A stretch of 64,000 nucleotides of DNA, taken from contig OZ014411.1 of assembly GCA_963965975.1 (NCBI GenBank), positions 6,433,001-6,497,000 of the forward strand. Reading direction: 5' to 3'. Made by a program: the position numbers and the translations under genes. The stretch comes from Xestospongia bergquistia. Lineage: Eukaryota; Porifera; Demospongiae; Haplosclerida; Petrosiidae. Below the pieces are notes generated by a model that was not told the origin of the DNA, made no database searches, and saw nothing but the letters and a program-made list of their open reading frames with translations. Below, piece after piece: positions 1 to 13,215 of the stretch. Position 1 is the first letter of the stretch; each line of letters begins with the position of its first letter.

Positions 1-180
1 AAATAGATTTCTGAAGTAATAAAATTAGTTGTAGGCTCAATGTGCAAATGTATTTGTAAGTTAACAAGATTTGTTTCCTGGTAATTAAGTGTCTATCATT
101 GTATCATTGAATGACCTTATTCTCTGATTTTTTCTCTGATGATATATACTGACCGACTAACTTTGTTTTGCATACATATA

Positions 181-346
181 GATGAAACTATCTCTGAAAA
201 TGAATGTGCCATGAGATTTTTGGATATTGTTAATATTAAAGCATCATTTCCTATTGGAGCTTTGTACTTAGCTTTACTTGAGTCCTCCAATGAACAGTAC
301 GGACCTCCTACTCATCATCAATTAGCTTGTGAACTTAAAAGAATCG
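181..346 (+). other. CARD-like death-fold half (exon)
   Basis: The exon follows an acceptor at 179-180 and ends at a GTGAGT donor. It encodes 55 residues with the layout of CARD helices 3-6: FLDIV, then FPIGALYLALLES, then HHQLACELKRIG. The N-terminal helices must be on an exon left of the window. The call rests on hydrophobic spacing only; another death-fold type (DED/Death) is possible. Confidence 0.45.
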
Positions 347-3300
347 GTGAGTTCTGACATATGTAATGTACATGTAAACTTAAATAATCATTAGTGTTAT
401 ATATTTAAATAGTTGTTTATGTTTTTGTAATGCTTTGTTAATATTCCTATTGATTTAAAAATGAAGACATTTGTTATAATAAATGTTAGGTTTGTTGATT
501 TCATGTGTGTAAATAGCAAAATGGCTAGTAACAACTGTTGTTTTGATGCGACCCACATTTTGTCTTATTTTAAGGATAATGATTCATATATACTAGATAT
601 GACAATAGTTGTAGTCATGTTAAGTATTGCTTTGTTGTCATATAGTACAAGAAGAAAGTTCTCACATTTCATTGACGATGGTTGATTCCACAAAATCAGC
701 TGATATAATGGCTGAAAGTCAAGGTAAACTAATAGATAATTTCACTTGGTTATGAAAAATAAGGTTTTAGATAATTTTTAATGTAATATTTTTTATTAAT
801 AGCTTTGCTTGATATAATTGAGAAACTAAGAGGAATAATGGTGACCCCTGAACAGGCTCAGTCTTTATCTGAGAAATGGGGGATTAGTAAAATCATGGAT
901 ACAACAGAGCTATCTGAGGTTTGTTGATTTTTTATGATAAGAGTAGTACTGAGTTTGTGAATATAAGAACATGTGGTTCCTGTTTTAATAACCTTGTTAC
1001 ATATATTCAAGTTATCAAAGAAATGTCATTGTACCTTTTGCAGTATTGTTCACTTTCTAAAGAAAGTGTACTTTTAATACTTCTCTCGATACATGTTAAT
1101 CTTTGAAATAAAGTGGTAACAATTGCTGTATATTTTTAATAGTCAAAAGTTGCTTTGTGCTACTATGAGTGGTGAACTATTGTGTTAAAAGAATTTTAGC
1201 CGTTATTGACTACTTAGTGATATTTTGTCTTGAATCCATTATATAAGATGCTAATAAATACAAATAATGTACATATATTTGTTATTGTTACAGTTTCAAT
1301 TCTCTAGTTGTATAGAATTTATTAACTGTTTATAATTACTTATTACCTCAAGCTACTATTAATTGTGTCTGAGTTTAGCTAGTACTGTTATAATTGCTTA
1401 AATTCGGATTTGCTATGTTCTTATTTTACAAATAAATATAAGTTGAATGGATGTGACTTAGAAAAGTCACTACGATTAATATACATTAAATCCAAATGAT
1501 TATAAATTTCTAAATTTAGTACACAATCAATAGTGTCACTTCTATTCTAATTACTGGATACAGTTATTGTTGCTAATGTAAATGTTAAAGCCTTCTACAT
1601 GTACTTTGATTCAGTGTGTGAAGTCTCCAATAAAAGAAAAATTCCATCAATTGTGATGCCTATTTTCGTTAATAATGAAATGTTAGTTATAGCAGAAGTC
1701 TCTATGTTGTGTGCTAAACTTATTACCACACCCATTAAGCTATATATGGTATGGTATAATTTCCTGCTAAACACTTCGCCACTACTTTATTCAATATTGC
1801 TTGTGGAATAAGAAGTACTCTTGAAAGGAATTTGTGCAAATATTGCTGTATATAATTTGTGTTTGAGTAAACATGCTGACTCTAAAGAACCAATAATAAG
1901 AATTACAAAGAATAATCAATGGAGTGTCATATAAACAATCCTTAGCAACAGCCAATCAATGAAGAGCAATTGTTAGAAATGTATAATTAGATTTTAATTT
2001 ATTTATGTTTTCCTTGCTGATAAGATCTGCAGAGAAAATCAAGGAGTTATGTTCATTTGCTTAGAGCTCTATTGTTGTTGAATGATTGGGAGTTATTTTT
2101 TCAGCAAAATAATACCTGTTTATTCACTTTGTAAATAAATTGATGTCTTTATGAAAAAAACTGAAGCAATGAATTAACTATTTATGTTGTTGCTAACTTA
2201 AAATCTAGTAGGTAATTGCTTACAAATTTACAAATTCTTATTATTAAATGTTTACTTTTGCTTCTTTTATAGATTTGTTATCAATGGAAAACTAAGAGAG
2301 GAGTATGGTGTACAAAGTATGATTTGATAGAGGGTTTAGTTCTTACAAGAGGAGTAGGTTGCCATCTTGTTAAGTTAAAAACAGCTGTGTCTCCTCAACT
2401 AAAGCCTTTTCTTCAAGGACTGCAATATCAGTGGACTACTGTAGCTGAATATATTGGGTTTAAAGAATTTGAAATAAAGACAATCACTGAAGCAAATGAA
2501 GAGATTTCTGAGCAATTGGACCATTTTTTATATCTTTGGAATATACCAGATTGTGGTGACAAAACAATTGTCATCCTTCAAAGATTAAAAGTGGCAGCTG
2601 GGATACAAGATATTGTTGTAAAACCTGCTGCAAACAAGATAGGTTTGTTTTTATTAATACTTATGGGAAATCAATGATATTGTGAAACATTAGCATCACT
2701 GGACTGTAGTATAAAATGGAGAATTAATTGCAAATTTCTATTTTAGTCATGATCATATTGTGAATAATTGTGTCATGATAGATGCATTGATATATGAAGG
2801 TGTCATCATTTCTTGAAATTCATAGTCTCGTGTAAATGCTGATCTTGTAATTCAGTTTACCATGATTTTTCTGTATCTTATATACTATATGTATAGGTAT
2901 GTCTTCCCAGCTCAGTCTAGATCCTAGTATCGTTCCTGTAATGTCTTCGCCAAAGACTCTTGATCCACCATCAGCATCACTACCTGCTAGCTTGCCATCA
3001 GGCTCCCCATCAACAGGCTTTAGAAAAATACAACCATCAAAAGGATACCCATCTCGCTTACGATTAACTATTATCCAACCAAAGCTGTTATCAGAATCAT
3101 ATGAGTCTTCATTTGATCAACAAATGCATAGTATTGATGGATCAAGACTACCACCACCTTCAATCACAGAGGTTACAACTATTTGTTATAGTATTTGTTT
3201 AGCTTTGTTTTCTCTGTAGATTCTTCCAAGCACATCAGTTTCTGACAAAGAAGGTTAGAGTAAATGTAGTGCTTTTTATGATGCTTTATTTTCATGTGAT

Positions 3301-6300
3301 TTGTAGATCATTCAGAAATGTTTTCTAATGACTTTAATGATCTTAGCAGTACTGCACCACCTTCCAAAATTAAGAACGTCTATCGTCAACAAAACCCTGT
3401 TGACAGCAATAGTTCATCTCTTCCAATTGTTACTAGTATAAACTCTCTTCCATCAAAATCATCACTACTTGCATCACAGACTACAGTAGAAAGCCAAAGT
3501 ACTAACATACTTGCTATACAAGCTCCACTTATTGATGGTAACCAAACAGATAGTCAAAATGATACTAAGAAAGTACAATTACCACAAGTAAAATCAGAGT
3601 CGGAATGGCCATCACCGATACAGCAGTCCCAAATGACAGTGCCTTCTGCTCTACCTCTACCATCTTATCAAGCAAACCTACACTTCACAGCTCCCATTGC
3701 AACTACCAACCTAACATGGAGTGCCAATCCTCCTACATCCCATGCTTTAGTTATGTCAAGATCATCTCTGTATGAGGTACCAAATGTTGAATCAGATAGT
3801 TCATATCCACATAGTTTGCCACCACCTTTTACTTCACCAATAACCTCACGACCTCAGGTCACTGATGCTATGGTTGTATGTCCTTCTTCATCCAGTCTAA
3901 TGAGTCAAAAGGAAAATTTAAGTGCTGTAGTAAATAGTGATCATAGTGAGTCTTTCTCCAGTTATCTTTCTGTAGTTATTTTGTTTCTTTTATAGTGAAA
4001 GGGAGTATTGTAACTGTACAAAGTGGTCATGGTGAAGAATATGCAACTATTGAAGATCCTAAATCAGTTTCATCAATGTCTGAAAGTGAAGTAACAAAAT
4101 GCAAGCAAAATGACACAAAACCAACTGACACACCACTTGTTCATCATTCTGATGTTGTTGATCTTGTGCAATCATTGCTTCATACGAATGCTATAGAAAC
4201 ATTTGAAACGGTCTTAAAAAGTCTTCAGAATGCTGTTTATGAAATTAATAAACCTGTTCCTTTTGAATTTTCACAGGTATATAGAGGTTTTGAAGCATTC
4301 ACTATTTACATTTGTGTTTTAATCTATGCTAATATGTTATAACCAAATCTGTTTTTGTCTTTCATAATTTATTTCCTAGGTGAATAGTAGTTTGATCATA
4401 GGATGAAGTTATGTTTATTAAATCAACTTTACAATACTGTAAAATGAAAATTTATAACTTTAGTAGCATCAGTCACTTGATTGTGAAATGAGTTCTTTTG
4501 TTACTTGACATTTTAGACCATGATGATATACAGGTCTCTATTAACTTTTACTGTTTTTTAGTCTGGTGAAGCACCATTGCATTTGGCTGTAGCCAAGGGA
4601 TATGTCGAAAAAATTGCTCTCCTCATTACATATGGGGCAAATGTTAATCAAGTAGAAAAGTCAAAGGGTTACTCTCCTCTTCATATTGCATGTGAGACAG
4701 GAAATGTTGAAGTTGTGAATCTGTTGATTAACAATGGAGCTAATGTAAATCAAAATGATGAGGTTTGTGGAGTAGAATTGGTAGAACACTGTTTTACTTT
4801 TTTCATAGTCCCTGAATACTCCACTAATTGTAGCATCTTTAAATGTAAATCCAAGGTGTGTTTCAATTTTGATTAATTCTGGAGCTGATATAGAAGCTAG
4901 CAATAAAGATGGACATACTGCACTTGATGTAGCTGTGGTAGTTAACTCTGTGGACATAGTTCAGTTGCTTTTGAATAGTGATCTTCCAGCCAATGTACAT
5001 CATATTCGAGTGAGTTTCTTTGTATTGTATTCTAATTTGATGTTTTTTGTTTAGACGTGTGTGTCTGATGGAAATGAATACAAAGTGACACCAATAGCTG
5101 ATGCTGGTGCAAGAGGCCATCTTGAAATTTTCAAGATTTTAGAAGAAAAGGGAGCAGATATAAACACAACAGGCCCAAAAAACAAGGTAATTGAGGTACA
5201 CTGTTTTAGGTACTTATGATATTAATTACTTAAAATGTGTTTACGTGTTTTCTTCACTATATTTGTTCTTGATAGCTTGATATCTATAGGCAAAGTTTGC
5301 TAAACAAGTTTTAAAACTCTTACTGAGATATTTTATAATTGCTGTGTATTTCGATCTTTTAGATTCCTGATATCAAGTCAGGTGATATATCACCACTCCT
5401 ATTGGCTTGTATGAAAAATCAAGTAGAAATTGTTCGTTACATAACTTCAAGAGAGAACTTTGATTCAAGGCTTCCATGTGTGAGTTTTTATGCAACAATT
5501 CTTGTGGCACTAAGTTCCATCTACTCCATTGTTAATGTGTTTATGCTTTATACATAATATTCATCCCTTTCTGATGAAGGTATCAAGAATCTTAGGTGGA
5601 GAATCAAAATTGTTTTAGTTATATATGTGTGTCATTCTAATTATTTGTTACACTCCTTGTTTCATGCCACTTTCAAATGTTACATCTAAAATTTAACTTC
5701 ATACATGCAGTAGTCAATGAACTGTCTGCTATGATTGTTACAAGGATGAGCATAGTGGATCAATCTTCTAGCACTTGTTAAAGAAGCACATGCAGAAATT
5801 GACAATTAGTATCATAATGATACTCAGAGTAAACCCATAGTAAACAGTAGCAGGCTTGAACAACTCAAAAGAACTTTATTTATAGACATTGCATTATGTA
5901 CATGTAGATTGCTGATCCTGTAATTGAAGCTCTAAAAGGTGGTCACTTTGAATGTGCCAAAATTATTTGGAAGAGATATGGAGGATTTGTAAGTATAACA
6001 AAAGTACTTCTGTATGTTACTATTGTTTTGCTAATAGCAATTGATGCTTGAAAACAGCACTGAATTTCACGAGTTGAATGATTGTTTGAAAGCTTTGGTA
6101 AGTAATAGATATAGTAAGTAGTGTTGGGTGATGTGTCTAAGCCTACGTAGAAATTCATATATCAGGTCAGGATAACAGTTGATGTCAGCATTCTTAAAGC
6201 AACTTTCATTGTTCATAACATCATGACATGGGTTGTTGGACTCGAAGGATTATATATATAATTGTGTTTTTGTTGTATTAAGTACATCAATTTTATGTGT

Positions 6301-9300
6301 GCACGTTTTGGTGTTGAGGAGATTAATAACATTATCATACATGTAAAATGTATATACCTTATAGTTAGTAAAAATTCAAGAGGATCAAATTTTGTGTTTT
6401 CATGGAAAATATACTGAGCCATGATAATTAAAACCATAAGTGGGTTTGGTATAAATACAGTGTGTGGATACACATGCAGGAGAAACTTTCTGGTATGCTA
6501 TGTTTGGCCACTTGAGAGCAGTCAAGTTATGTATCTTTTCCAATATCCAAGACATAATGATAATTTACTAGGTCTACATTTCAGTTTCTCACCTGCTTTG
6601 GGTACTCTGAATTTCTTATAAGTACAGAAGCTATGTATCATGTGTTGTGAACACTTCAACAAGTTCAGCTAGTACACTTTAATAAGTAATAAACCACACC
6701 CCACAAAAGTTTCACCATGAATTATAATTTTTTTTCTTGGCCAATCATGAAAATTAGGGCCTTTGACAACTACACTAACTAACTGTATTACACATTTGTC
6801 TACAAATTTTGCTGCCAGATAATACTATGAGTCAAAACACATATATATTGTATTTGTACATTGCTTTGAGTTAAAAAATAACTTTTCTTAGAAAAACGAC
6901 TATGACAACAAAGAAGATGAACCATATGCAACTAAGGGTGAATTAAAATTAAATCAAGAACAGGAACATGAGCCATCTAGCAAAAGAGACAACATTCTGT
7001 TAACAGATGCTGATAGTGATATTGATGAGATGACTGCTCAGGAAGTCAACGATCTCTCTACATGTGAAGAACCACCTGTGTCAGAGGGAGAACATGGAGA
7101 AACACAGCTTAACATTTCCAGTACCTCTCTTGGATCTCAAAGTCATGGGACTACAGCTCAATCATTTGTATTAGAGAATGATTTGATGAACAATTTGTCA
7201 GATGTTGATACTGTGTCTAGTCAGTCTCAAGCAAAAGCTGCTTCTGTTGCAACATCTTCTCAGTTAGCTTCATATACTGTGAATGACATAAACCCTCTGG
7301 ATAGTAAACAGGAAGGAGGATCTGCAACTGATGCTACAACTGATGATGATCCGTTTACTCCAAGACCAAAGTCTCCTATTCCCTTTACACATACAGATTT
7401 ATTGCCACCATCTGACACAGAAATGTCTATTGCACAGGCAGTGGTGAGTAGAATATATGTATAAAATGTGGTAGAGTTATACCAATGTTTAAATAAATAT
7501 TTAATTGAATGCTTTTATTTTTCTTTTGCAGGACCAATCAGGAAATTTAAGATCTTTTCAGACTAGTGCAATTGAAGTATTGCATCATTTTGCACAGTAT
7601 TTAATTCTTGCTTGTTTGCAGCGACACTCTGTGAGTATTCATTGTGTGAATTAAAAGAAAGGTAAATTTATGGTTGACGTTATTAGGAAGAAGACATCAT
7701 TTCTAGGGCAGAGGGTATTGGAGAACCTTCCCTTGTTCACTTTTTTTCAAGATACTTTCATGATTCTGCTGTATGTGTACCAATTTATTATACTTTCAAT
7801 GATTAGTGTATACTAGGGAGCAGCGCGAGGAAGCGAGTTTGTGGCTGAATTTATTAGAGGATTTCCATCACCATTAAATTTTTTATTGTCAGCTCAACTA
7901 TGTAAGAAAGTAAGTGTGACAAATTTTTGTTGGTTTGGATTACATATGTATATGTGTGCACATGTGTATTTTCTCTGTTCGTACTACTGTTGAAGTGATG
8001 AACTACTAAGCATTTCCAGTTAATTAAGTTTTAAGTATTTGAGCAATTCCTTATCACATTACTAATCAGTACCATATAGAAATGATAGTATTATATATAA
8101 CAATATTGTGTAAATTGTAGGAGGAGTTTGAAGGTGTTCTTCGTGACTTTGGAAACACAGAGTTCCCTGAACAGTTGATGTTGGCTTTACATCAGTTTCC
8201 AGACTCAGATAATATCCCATGGAGTGGTATGTCAATTTAGTATATGTGTTGCTGTAGCAAATGGAAGTACTTTAAATGTTCTTAAAATTGGAAGTAAAAT
8301 AGAAAGACCTATTCATCATTATCAGTATATTAATAAAAATTTCACTGAAAGATAAAACAGATGAGATCATCTTGTATTCACATAGGTACAGAACTTCTGA
8401 ATGCTTTGTTTAGACAGACATTCTCTGTTGGAACACCATTTCCTGTTCCGGCAATGCAAATGAGAACTCGGCAAGAACATAGTAGAGAAAGTCGACCATC
8501 CACTTCTGCTGTACAGCCTTCCTTTCCTGGAGATGGTAAAGACTTACGTGTAGATGTTTGCGCGTTATTATGGATTTACTCATTAGGTCATGTATTAGGA
8601 CGAAGAGAGGGCCCACCATTAACCAATCCATCAGCTTCTAAGAAACTGCCAGTTCATATAACTACAAATTCCCCTCACCCTCAAGACAGTCTTTCTCAGG
8701 CTACTAAAACTGTTGAAACAGGTATGAAAATGTTATACTTACTAACGTATGTATGATAATTAGGTATAGACTCTGCATCAGGTGGAATGAACAATTTAGA
8801 TGCTGTAGACGAGGCGAGCTATTCCCCACAAATTTCCAGTGAACCACAAGAATCTGTTAGTGTAGGCTTTAGTAGCGTTCCTAATGAGACAGGTTTGTAT
8901 GTATATCAGTTCAAATAACTTACCTACACTTATAGGTAACCTTGGAAATGTTCCAGGTCAACAACAAAGTGAACAACAGTCACTAGCTGTTACATCAGTT
9001 CTGACTTCATATGGGTCTTCCTCCATGACATTAGGAGTTTCCTCTGTGTCATCTGTACATGCTCTCTCTTCATCTTCATTGATGATGCCACCTTTGCCTT
9101 CATCTTCAACAATGTCTGTCATCACTTCACAAAGTCCATATTTGCCATTATCTATGCCTATTTCTAGTAGTCCCTCTCTTCCTTTTTCAACAACACTTCC
9201 CTACCTAATCACTGTACCTGTAACTTCTTCATCTGTAGCAGGTTTTTCTTCAACCTCTATACTCAGTACAATTTCTCATTTGCCTTTAACAGCACCTGTA

Positions 9301-10971
9301 GTGACACCAACGGTTATACCTTCAGTTCCGATTGTAAGTTCTGTGCCCTTTTCACCCAATGTTTGTGCTGGCTCATCTCTTTACCAATATCACTATACAA
9401 CATCAGTGATGCAGAGTAGGACAGTCAGTACATTTAGTCCAATTACTTCTGTTACTAATCCAAAACCAACTAGTAGTACTGAAACATCAATACAGACACG
9501 AATAAAAGCTATTCTTTTCAGTAGTGATTCAGAGGCTGAAGAACATATTGTTAAAGGTAACACTTTGTATTCCTCCTGTACGTATGGTATTGGACTTTAT
9601 TTAGAACACTCTGAAAGTACATCTGGCAGTGATCACAGAGGCTATGACTATACTCAAGGATCTCCTCCAGGAGTACTGAAGTCAACTGCAATAACGACAA
9701 AAAAGATGGAGGTACATGCACAACAATCCCCTCAATCTGGTAAGTAATTGCTATTTATATTCAAGAAATTAACTCTGACTGTGTCCGTATAATGCTACAT
9801 TATTTAAATGCTGAATTATTCCTCATTATAATAATTGTCCACTTTAGTATTAACCAATTCATGTACTTGTAACTTTTCCATAGTGGCAGAGTTACATACT
9901 GATCATGAGTTATCAGAAAAAACAAGAGTGAAAAGTGGAATACCAAAGGAGCAGAATGAGGTAGATCCTGTTTCAAAGTCATCAGTTGTAATGACAAGTA
10001 AAGCATCACCTAAAGTTTCACGTTCAAAACAAGCTATGTCCAGTGAATTTTCAATGAAGGGAAATTTTGTTAGAACTGTCTTTGCGTCAAAAATCCCAAG
10101 AAGTCAGCACACTTCCCTGAAAGATCCATTACTAAAACAAAAGTTTCCAGCTTTACCTGGGGCTTCACCATCTCCTCCTATGAGGTCTAAGGCCAAGCAA
10201 AGTTTAAAACAAGCTGTTAATACAAAGGAAAAAACAGATGTTAAACTATCAACTAAGCGAAAACAAGTAGTTCCAACTAAAGACAGAGATGGACGTTTAG
10301 AGTTAGGTCCCCCATTTCTGAAACATGAGAGTGAAGTTACAGAAACACACACAGATCTAGGCCATGTGACAAAAGTTGGACAAGTAAATGCTCATTTGGC
10401 ATTTGCAATGGTATATGAACTTAAAACTATCCTGCCAAATATGAGAATAGACAATGCAGAGAGTCTCTTTGTGACACTTTCCCCCAAGCTATCAAATTGG
10501 AAGATGTTAGGACGATACTTGCTTTTGTCTGATGAAAACATTGAGGTCATATCACGAATTGATTCTGACCAAGACAAGCAGGCATATCACATGTTGAAAC
10601 TTTGGAGTAGTCATAATGATAAAAATGCAACCTTCCTAAGCTTGGGTGAGGCATTGTGCAGTTGTATGCAATATCAACTTGTGGAAGAGCTGAAACGATT
10701 TTCTGAAGGTAATAATGTGTTAACAGTCATTGAAAATTCAAAAGAAAAGAGCAAGTTTGTAAATGATTCAGACTGTGACACTACTTCTGAAGTATCCGAA
10801 GCCTCACTTGTAAAGCAAGAGGAGACATCAGCAAGTAATGTTATTAACTCAGAAGTTGCCTCAGATTTTACTGTAACAGGAACTGTTGACACTGTATTGA
10901 CTATTCTTGAGTGTACACTTAAGTCTCAAGCAAAAGGCTCAAAAGTAACAGTTTATGTGAAGTATGACTAA
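181..10971 (+). CDS. Multi-domain CARD-like/Death/ankyrin/Death protein (5' partial, 23 exons visible)
   Basis: Exons with consistent GT-AG borders and phases: 181-346, 646-723, 803-918, 2273-2642, 2897-3171, 3220-3253, 3307-3945, 3996-4276, 4562-4762, 4809-5009, 5055-5186, 5363-5479, 5908-5988, 6038-6097, 6892-7443, 7532-7630, 7687-7770, 7817-7909, 8121-8226, 8386-8721, 8764-8892, 8936-9739, 9848-10971 (9884 is an in-frame alternative acceptor). They add up to 6078 nt, an exact number of codons (about 2025 residues). Order: CARD-like end, Death domain (~165-235), Ser/Pro/Thr-rich linker, about five ankyrin-like repeats (~654-900), acidic linker, a conserved-looking helical block (~1100-1270), very Ser/Thr-rich region, basic linker, second Death domain (~1850-1930). 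No membrane segment was seen, so it is probably a cytoplasmic scaffold/adaptor in death-fold signalling; the function is inferred from domains. The first exon(s) lie upstream of the window. The exon chain was assembled by eye. Confidence 0.8.
2273..2642 (+). other. First Death domain exon
   Basis: In-frame coding starts directly at the acceptor (2271-2272). The second half has the Death-domain pattern: W in helix 1 (QWTTVAEYIGF), an I-x-x-I helix (EIKTITEAN), a QLDHFLYLW helix with the usual Trp, and a helix beginning T-I-V-I-L-Q-R-L. The first part (ICYQWKTKRG...) is not recognised. Confidence 0.7.
4562..5988 (+). other. Ankyrin-repeat block spread over five exons
   Basis: Exons 4562-4762, 4809-5009, 5055-5186, 5363-5479 and 5908-5988 encode repeats with the ANK signature: APLHLAVAKG...LITYGANVNQ, SPLHIACETGN...LINNGANVNQ, TPLIVASLN...LINSGADIEA, TALDVAVVVNSVDIVQLLL, TPIADAGARGHLEIFKILEEKGADIN, then weaker repeats (SPLLLACMKNQVEIVRYI, PVIEALKGGHFECAKII). 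A family-level role is protein-protein binding. Confidence 0.85.
7532..8520 (+). other. Unrecognised helical region of the Death/ANK protein
   Basis: Five short exons (7532-7630, 7687-7770, 7817-7909, 8121-8226, start of 8386-8721) encode about 170 residues that are less Ser-rich and more hydrophobic/helical than their surroundings, for example IEVLHHFAQYLILACLQRHS and SLVHFFSRYFHDSA. The block sits between two disordered linkers, so it may be a folded domain. I do not recognise the family. Confidence 0.5.
10390..10710 (+). other. C-terminal Death domain
   Basis: Within the last exon, after a Lys-rich linker, about 100 residues show the six-helix Death pattern: LSNWKMLGRYLLLSDENIEV (W-x-x-L-G), ISRIDSDQDKQAYHMLKLW with the Q..YxML..W helix, then FLSLGEALCSCMQYQLVEEL. 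An acidic Ser/Thr tail follows to the stop at 10969-10971. Confidence 0.75.
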
Positions 10972-11087
10972 TGCTTGATTTGCAACAGATGTTTGCTGTG
11001 TTGTTTAGTGTGTTATGCTTGTCTGTTGTTCCACAAATTTTGAAATGTGTCATTTTGCAAGAAATGAAGATGGATATATATTTTTGT

Positions 11088-11093
11088 AATAAA
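11088..11093 (+). terminator. Poly(A) signal AATAAA of the Death/ANK gene
   Basis: AATAAA lies 117 bp after the stop codon, in an AT-rich 3' flank; it is the first canonical signal after the last exon. Confidence 0.6.
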
Positions 11094-12447
11094 TTGAGGT
11101 CTAAAAACCCTTTTTAAAACATTTATGTTAAGGCAAGAGACACATAATAATTCTGTACACCCTTTCCTTACAACAAAAACATTTGTTTTATAGCCAGAAA
11201 AGTACTTAAATCTTTTTCTAATTGTACTAAGAATTTGTATAAGGGCTTTGGGTCTCATGAACGTACTTATTTGAAAATTATGCATTTAGGTTTATAAATT
11301 ATATATTATTGTTACATATAATAGCAGTAATAGTTGGTTGATTTAGTAGTTCTTTGTGTTAAAAGCTAACATCACACTCATGCACAGTATATACTAGAAA
11401 GATAAACTAAATTAATGTAGTCAATTACAGGACAGCATGCAATTTTTGAAAAATATTTTACAACATTGTTAATGACATAATACATGTAGTAATACAGATA
11501 CATTTCCAAACACACCTATAAATTATCAGCATATGGTTGCATTTACTACACAGTATATATAGCATACCTATCTCAAAGTCACTCCTATTAACGTTTTGAA
11601 TGGTACATATGCTGTTTGTTCATGTTTCTTCCTCTATGTGTGATATCACAGGGGCATTGGAAAGTGGACAGTTTAATGATTATAATTTAATTAGAGGTGG
11701 TTGGTTGGCTTACTGATGGGACATCAAAGCCTCTGATGACATTCTTGTATCAGATCAGAAGTACTGATAATGTTCTCAGTACTAAAAGTACTTAGGATGA
11801 AAAAGAGTTTGACATTTTTTATAAATGGATGTCTGAATTAAGGCTGTCACATTCTATTTGCATAACTGTTCTGTATATGCCTAGTCAAGTATGATACTTC
11901 CAAAGTCCTTTACCTTAATCAAGCTGTCAGCATATCACAACATAACAGTTAGGCAGTTACTACAATTGTCAGTAGTGATAAATTGCAGTGCATGCAAAGT
12001 ATACAATAAAGTTTACATTACATTTTGCTATTCTGGAGTGCAAGGAAAGTTACATCATGGATACAATAACAACCTCTAGTATAAGACTGGTGTTATGTTA
12101 ATAAAACAGTTTAGCTATATATATTGTCTACTCATAATCCACTACCATGTATTGCAGTGGCATCCACTACCATACCAAGTAAGTTACCAATTTAAAAATG
12201 GCTAGCTGACATGACTAAACAAGCCAGCAATTTTGGGGTTTTGCTATGTGTAATGCCTGTCAATTAATACTTGCTACCGTATGGAATGTTAACCCTTATT
12301 ATGTACTTACATGGAGTAAAAGTTATGCATTTTTCAAATAATATTTGTAAGGAAGAAAATATTAGCTCTAAAATTAATACATTTTTACAAAACATTTCAG
12401 CATTTTTTGTCAGCTTAATTTAGTTTAAATGTTTAGCCAGAAACACA
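11094..12447. other. Intergenic, 1.35 kb
   Basis: AT-rich sequence between two convergent genes. Only short, non-conserved open frames are present, with no splice-linked exons. It probably holds the 3' UTR of the minus-strand methyltransferase at its right edge. Confidence 0.6.
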
Positions 12448-13215
12448 TTACTTCTTCACTGCAGCAATGAAGACCATGGCTTTGCTGTCATCATTGTATT
12501 TTCGAGGATAATGAGATAGCTTTCTCTTTAATTCCACCATCTCAAGACCAGCTTCTTGTAGAGCTGCTTTCATTTGAGGTAAGGTCAGTGAAAGAGAATG
12601 CCATGTCTTTCCTTCAGACTCATAGTATGTTTGCTCTTCAACACCCTCCATTACTATGTATCCACCTGGTTTCAGCATGCTGGCAATATTGTTAATTGCA
12701 AACTTGTATTGGTCATATGTTTTACAGACAGCTTCAAGAAACAGATGTGTCGATATGACATCAAACTCACCAAGAGCTGGTCGTCCTATGGGATCAGTTT
12801 GGGAAATATCACAGTGCCATACCTTCTTTACTTTACTACGTATCATTGCTTCTCTTTCTTTCCAGGCTTCATCTCTTTCCTCTCCTTCAAGTTTGGTCAC
12901 AACATACTTGAAAATATTGGTCCAATCATGGGTGCCAGCCTCACTATTTATCCATTTGTCTACTTCGGTACGCTCTTCATCGGTAAAAGCGGCATATTCC
13001 ATTTCGTTAACAAAGCGGCCAGCACTAATAAGTTGAGAAATGTTAGCTCGACCTCCGAACTCGAGCATTTTCGCTGTTTTAATATCCCATTGAGCATGAT
13101 ACTCTTCATAAAAATCGTGAAGATTGAATAAATTTGACCTTCGGTGACCACTTGCAGAAGAGTAAAATTCGTTCAGATACTCAATGACGTTAGTAGGATA
13201 ATCCCCCCGATCCAT
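12448..13215 (-). CDS. NNMT/PNMT/TEMT-type SAM-dependent methyltransferase
   Basis: Intronless 255-residue frame starting at ATG (13213-13215), close to the ~260-residue family length. It should transfer methyl groups from S-adenosylmethionine to a small amine, pyridine or thioether; the substrate cannot be predicted. N-terminal YLNEFY fits the family. The SAM motif I region reads KMLEFGGRANISQL, where GSGP-type glycine-rich residues are usual, so it is divergent. Later features match well: acidic FVNEMEYAAFTDEERTEVDKW strand/helix, WHCDISQTDPIG, DVISTHLFLEAVCKTYDQY and LKPGGYIVMEG. No signal peptide, so probably cytosolic. It is convergent with the Death/ANK gene and head-to-head with the CHAT gene. 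Confidence 0.85.
   Translation of the reverse strand: MDRGDYPTNVIEYLNEFYSSASGHRRSNLFNLHDFYEEYHAQWDIKTAKMLEFGGRANISQLISAGRFVNEMEYAAFTDEERTEVDKWINSEAGTHDWTNIFKYVVTKLEGEERDEAWKEREAMIRSKVKKVWHCDISQTDPIGRPALGEFDVISTHLFLEAVCKTYDQYKFAINNIASMLKPGGYIVMEGVEEQTYYESEGKTWHSLSLTLPQMKAALQEAGLEMVELKRKLSHYPRKYNDDSKAMVFIAAVKK

Noticed and set aside
12598-13131. Plus-strand open frames of 126-177 residues
   Set aside because: They lie antisense to the well-supported methyltransferase and encode no recognisable domain.
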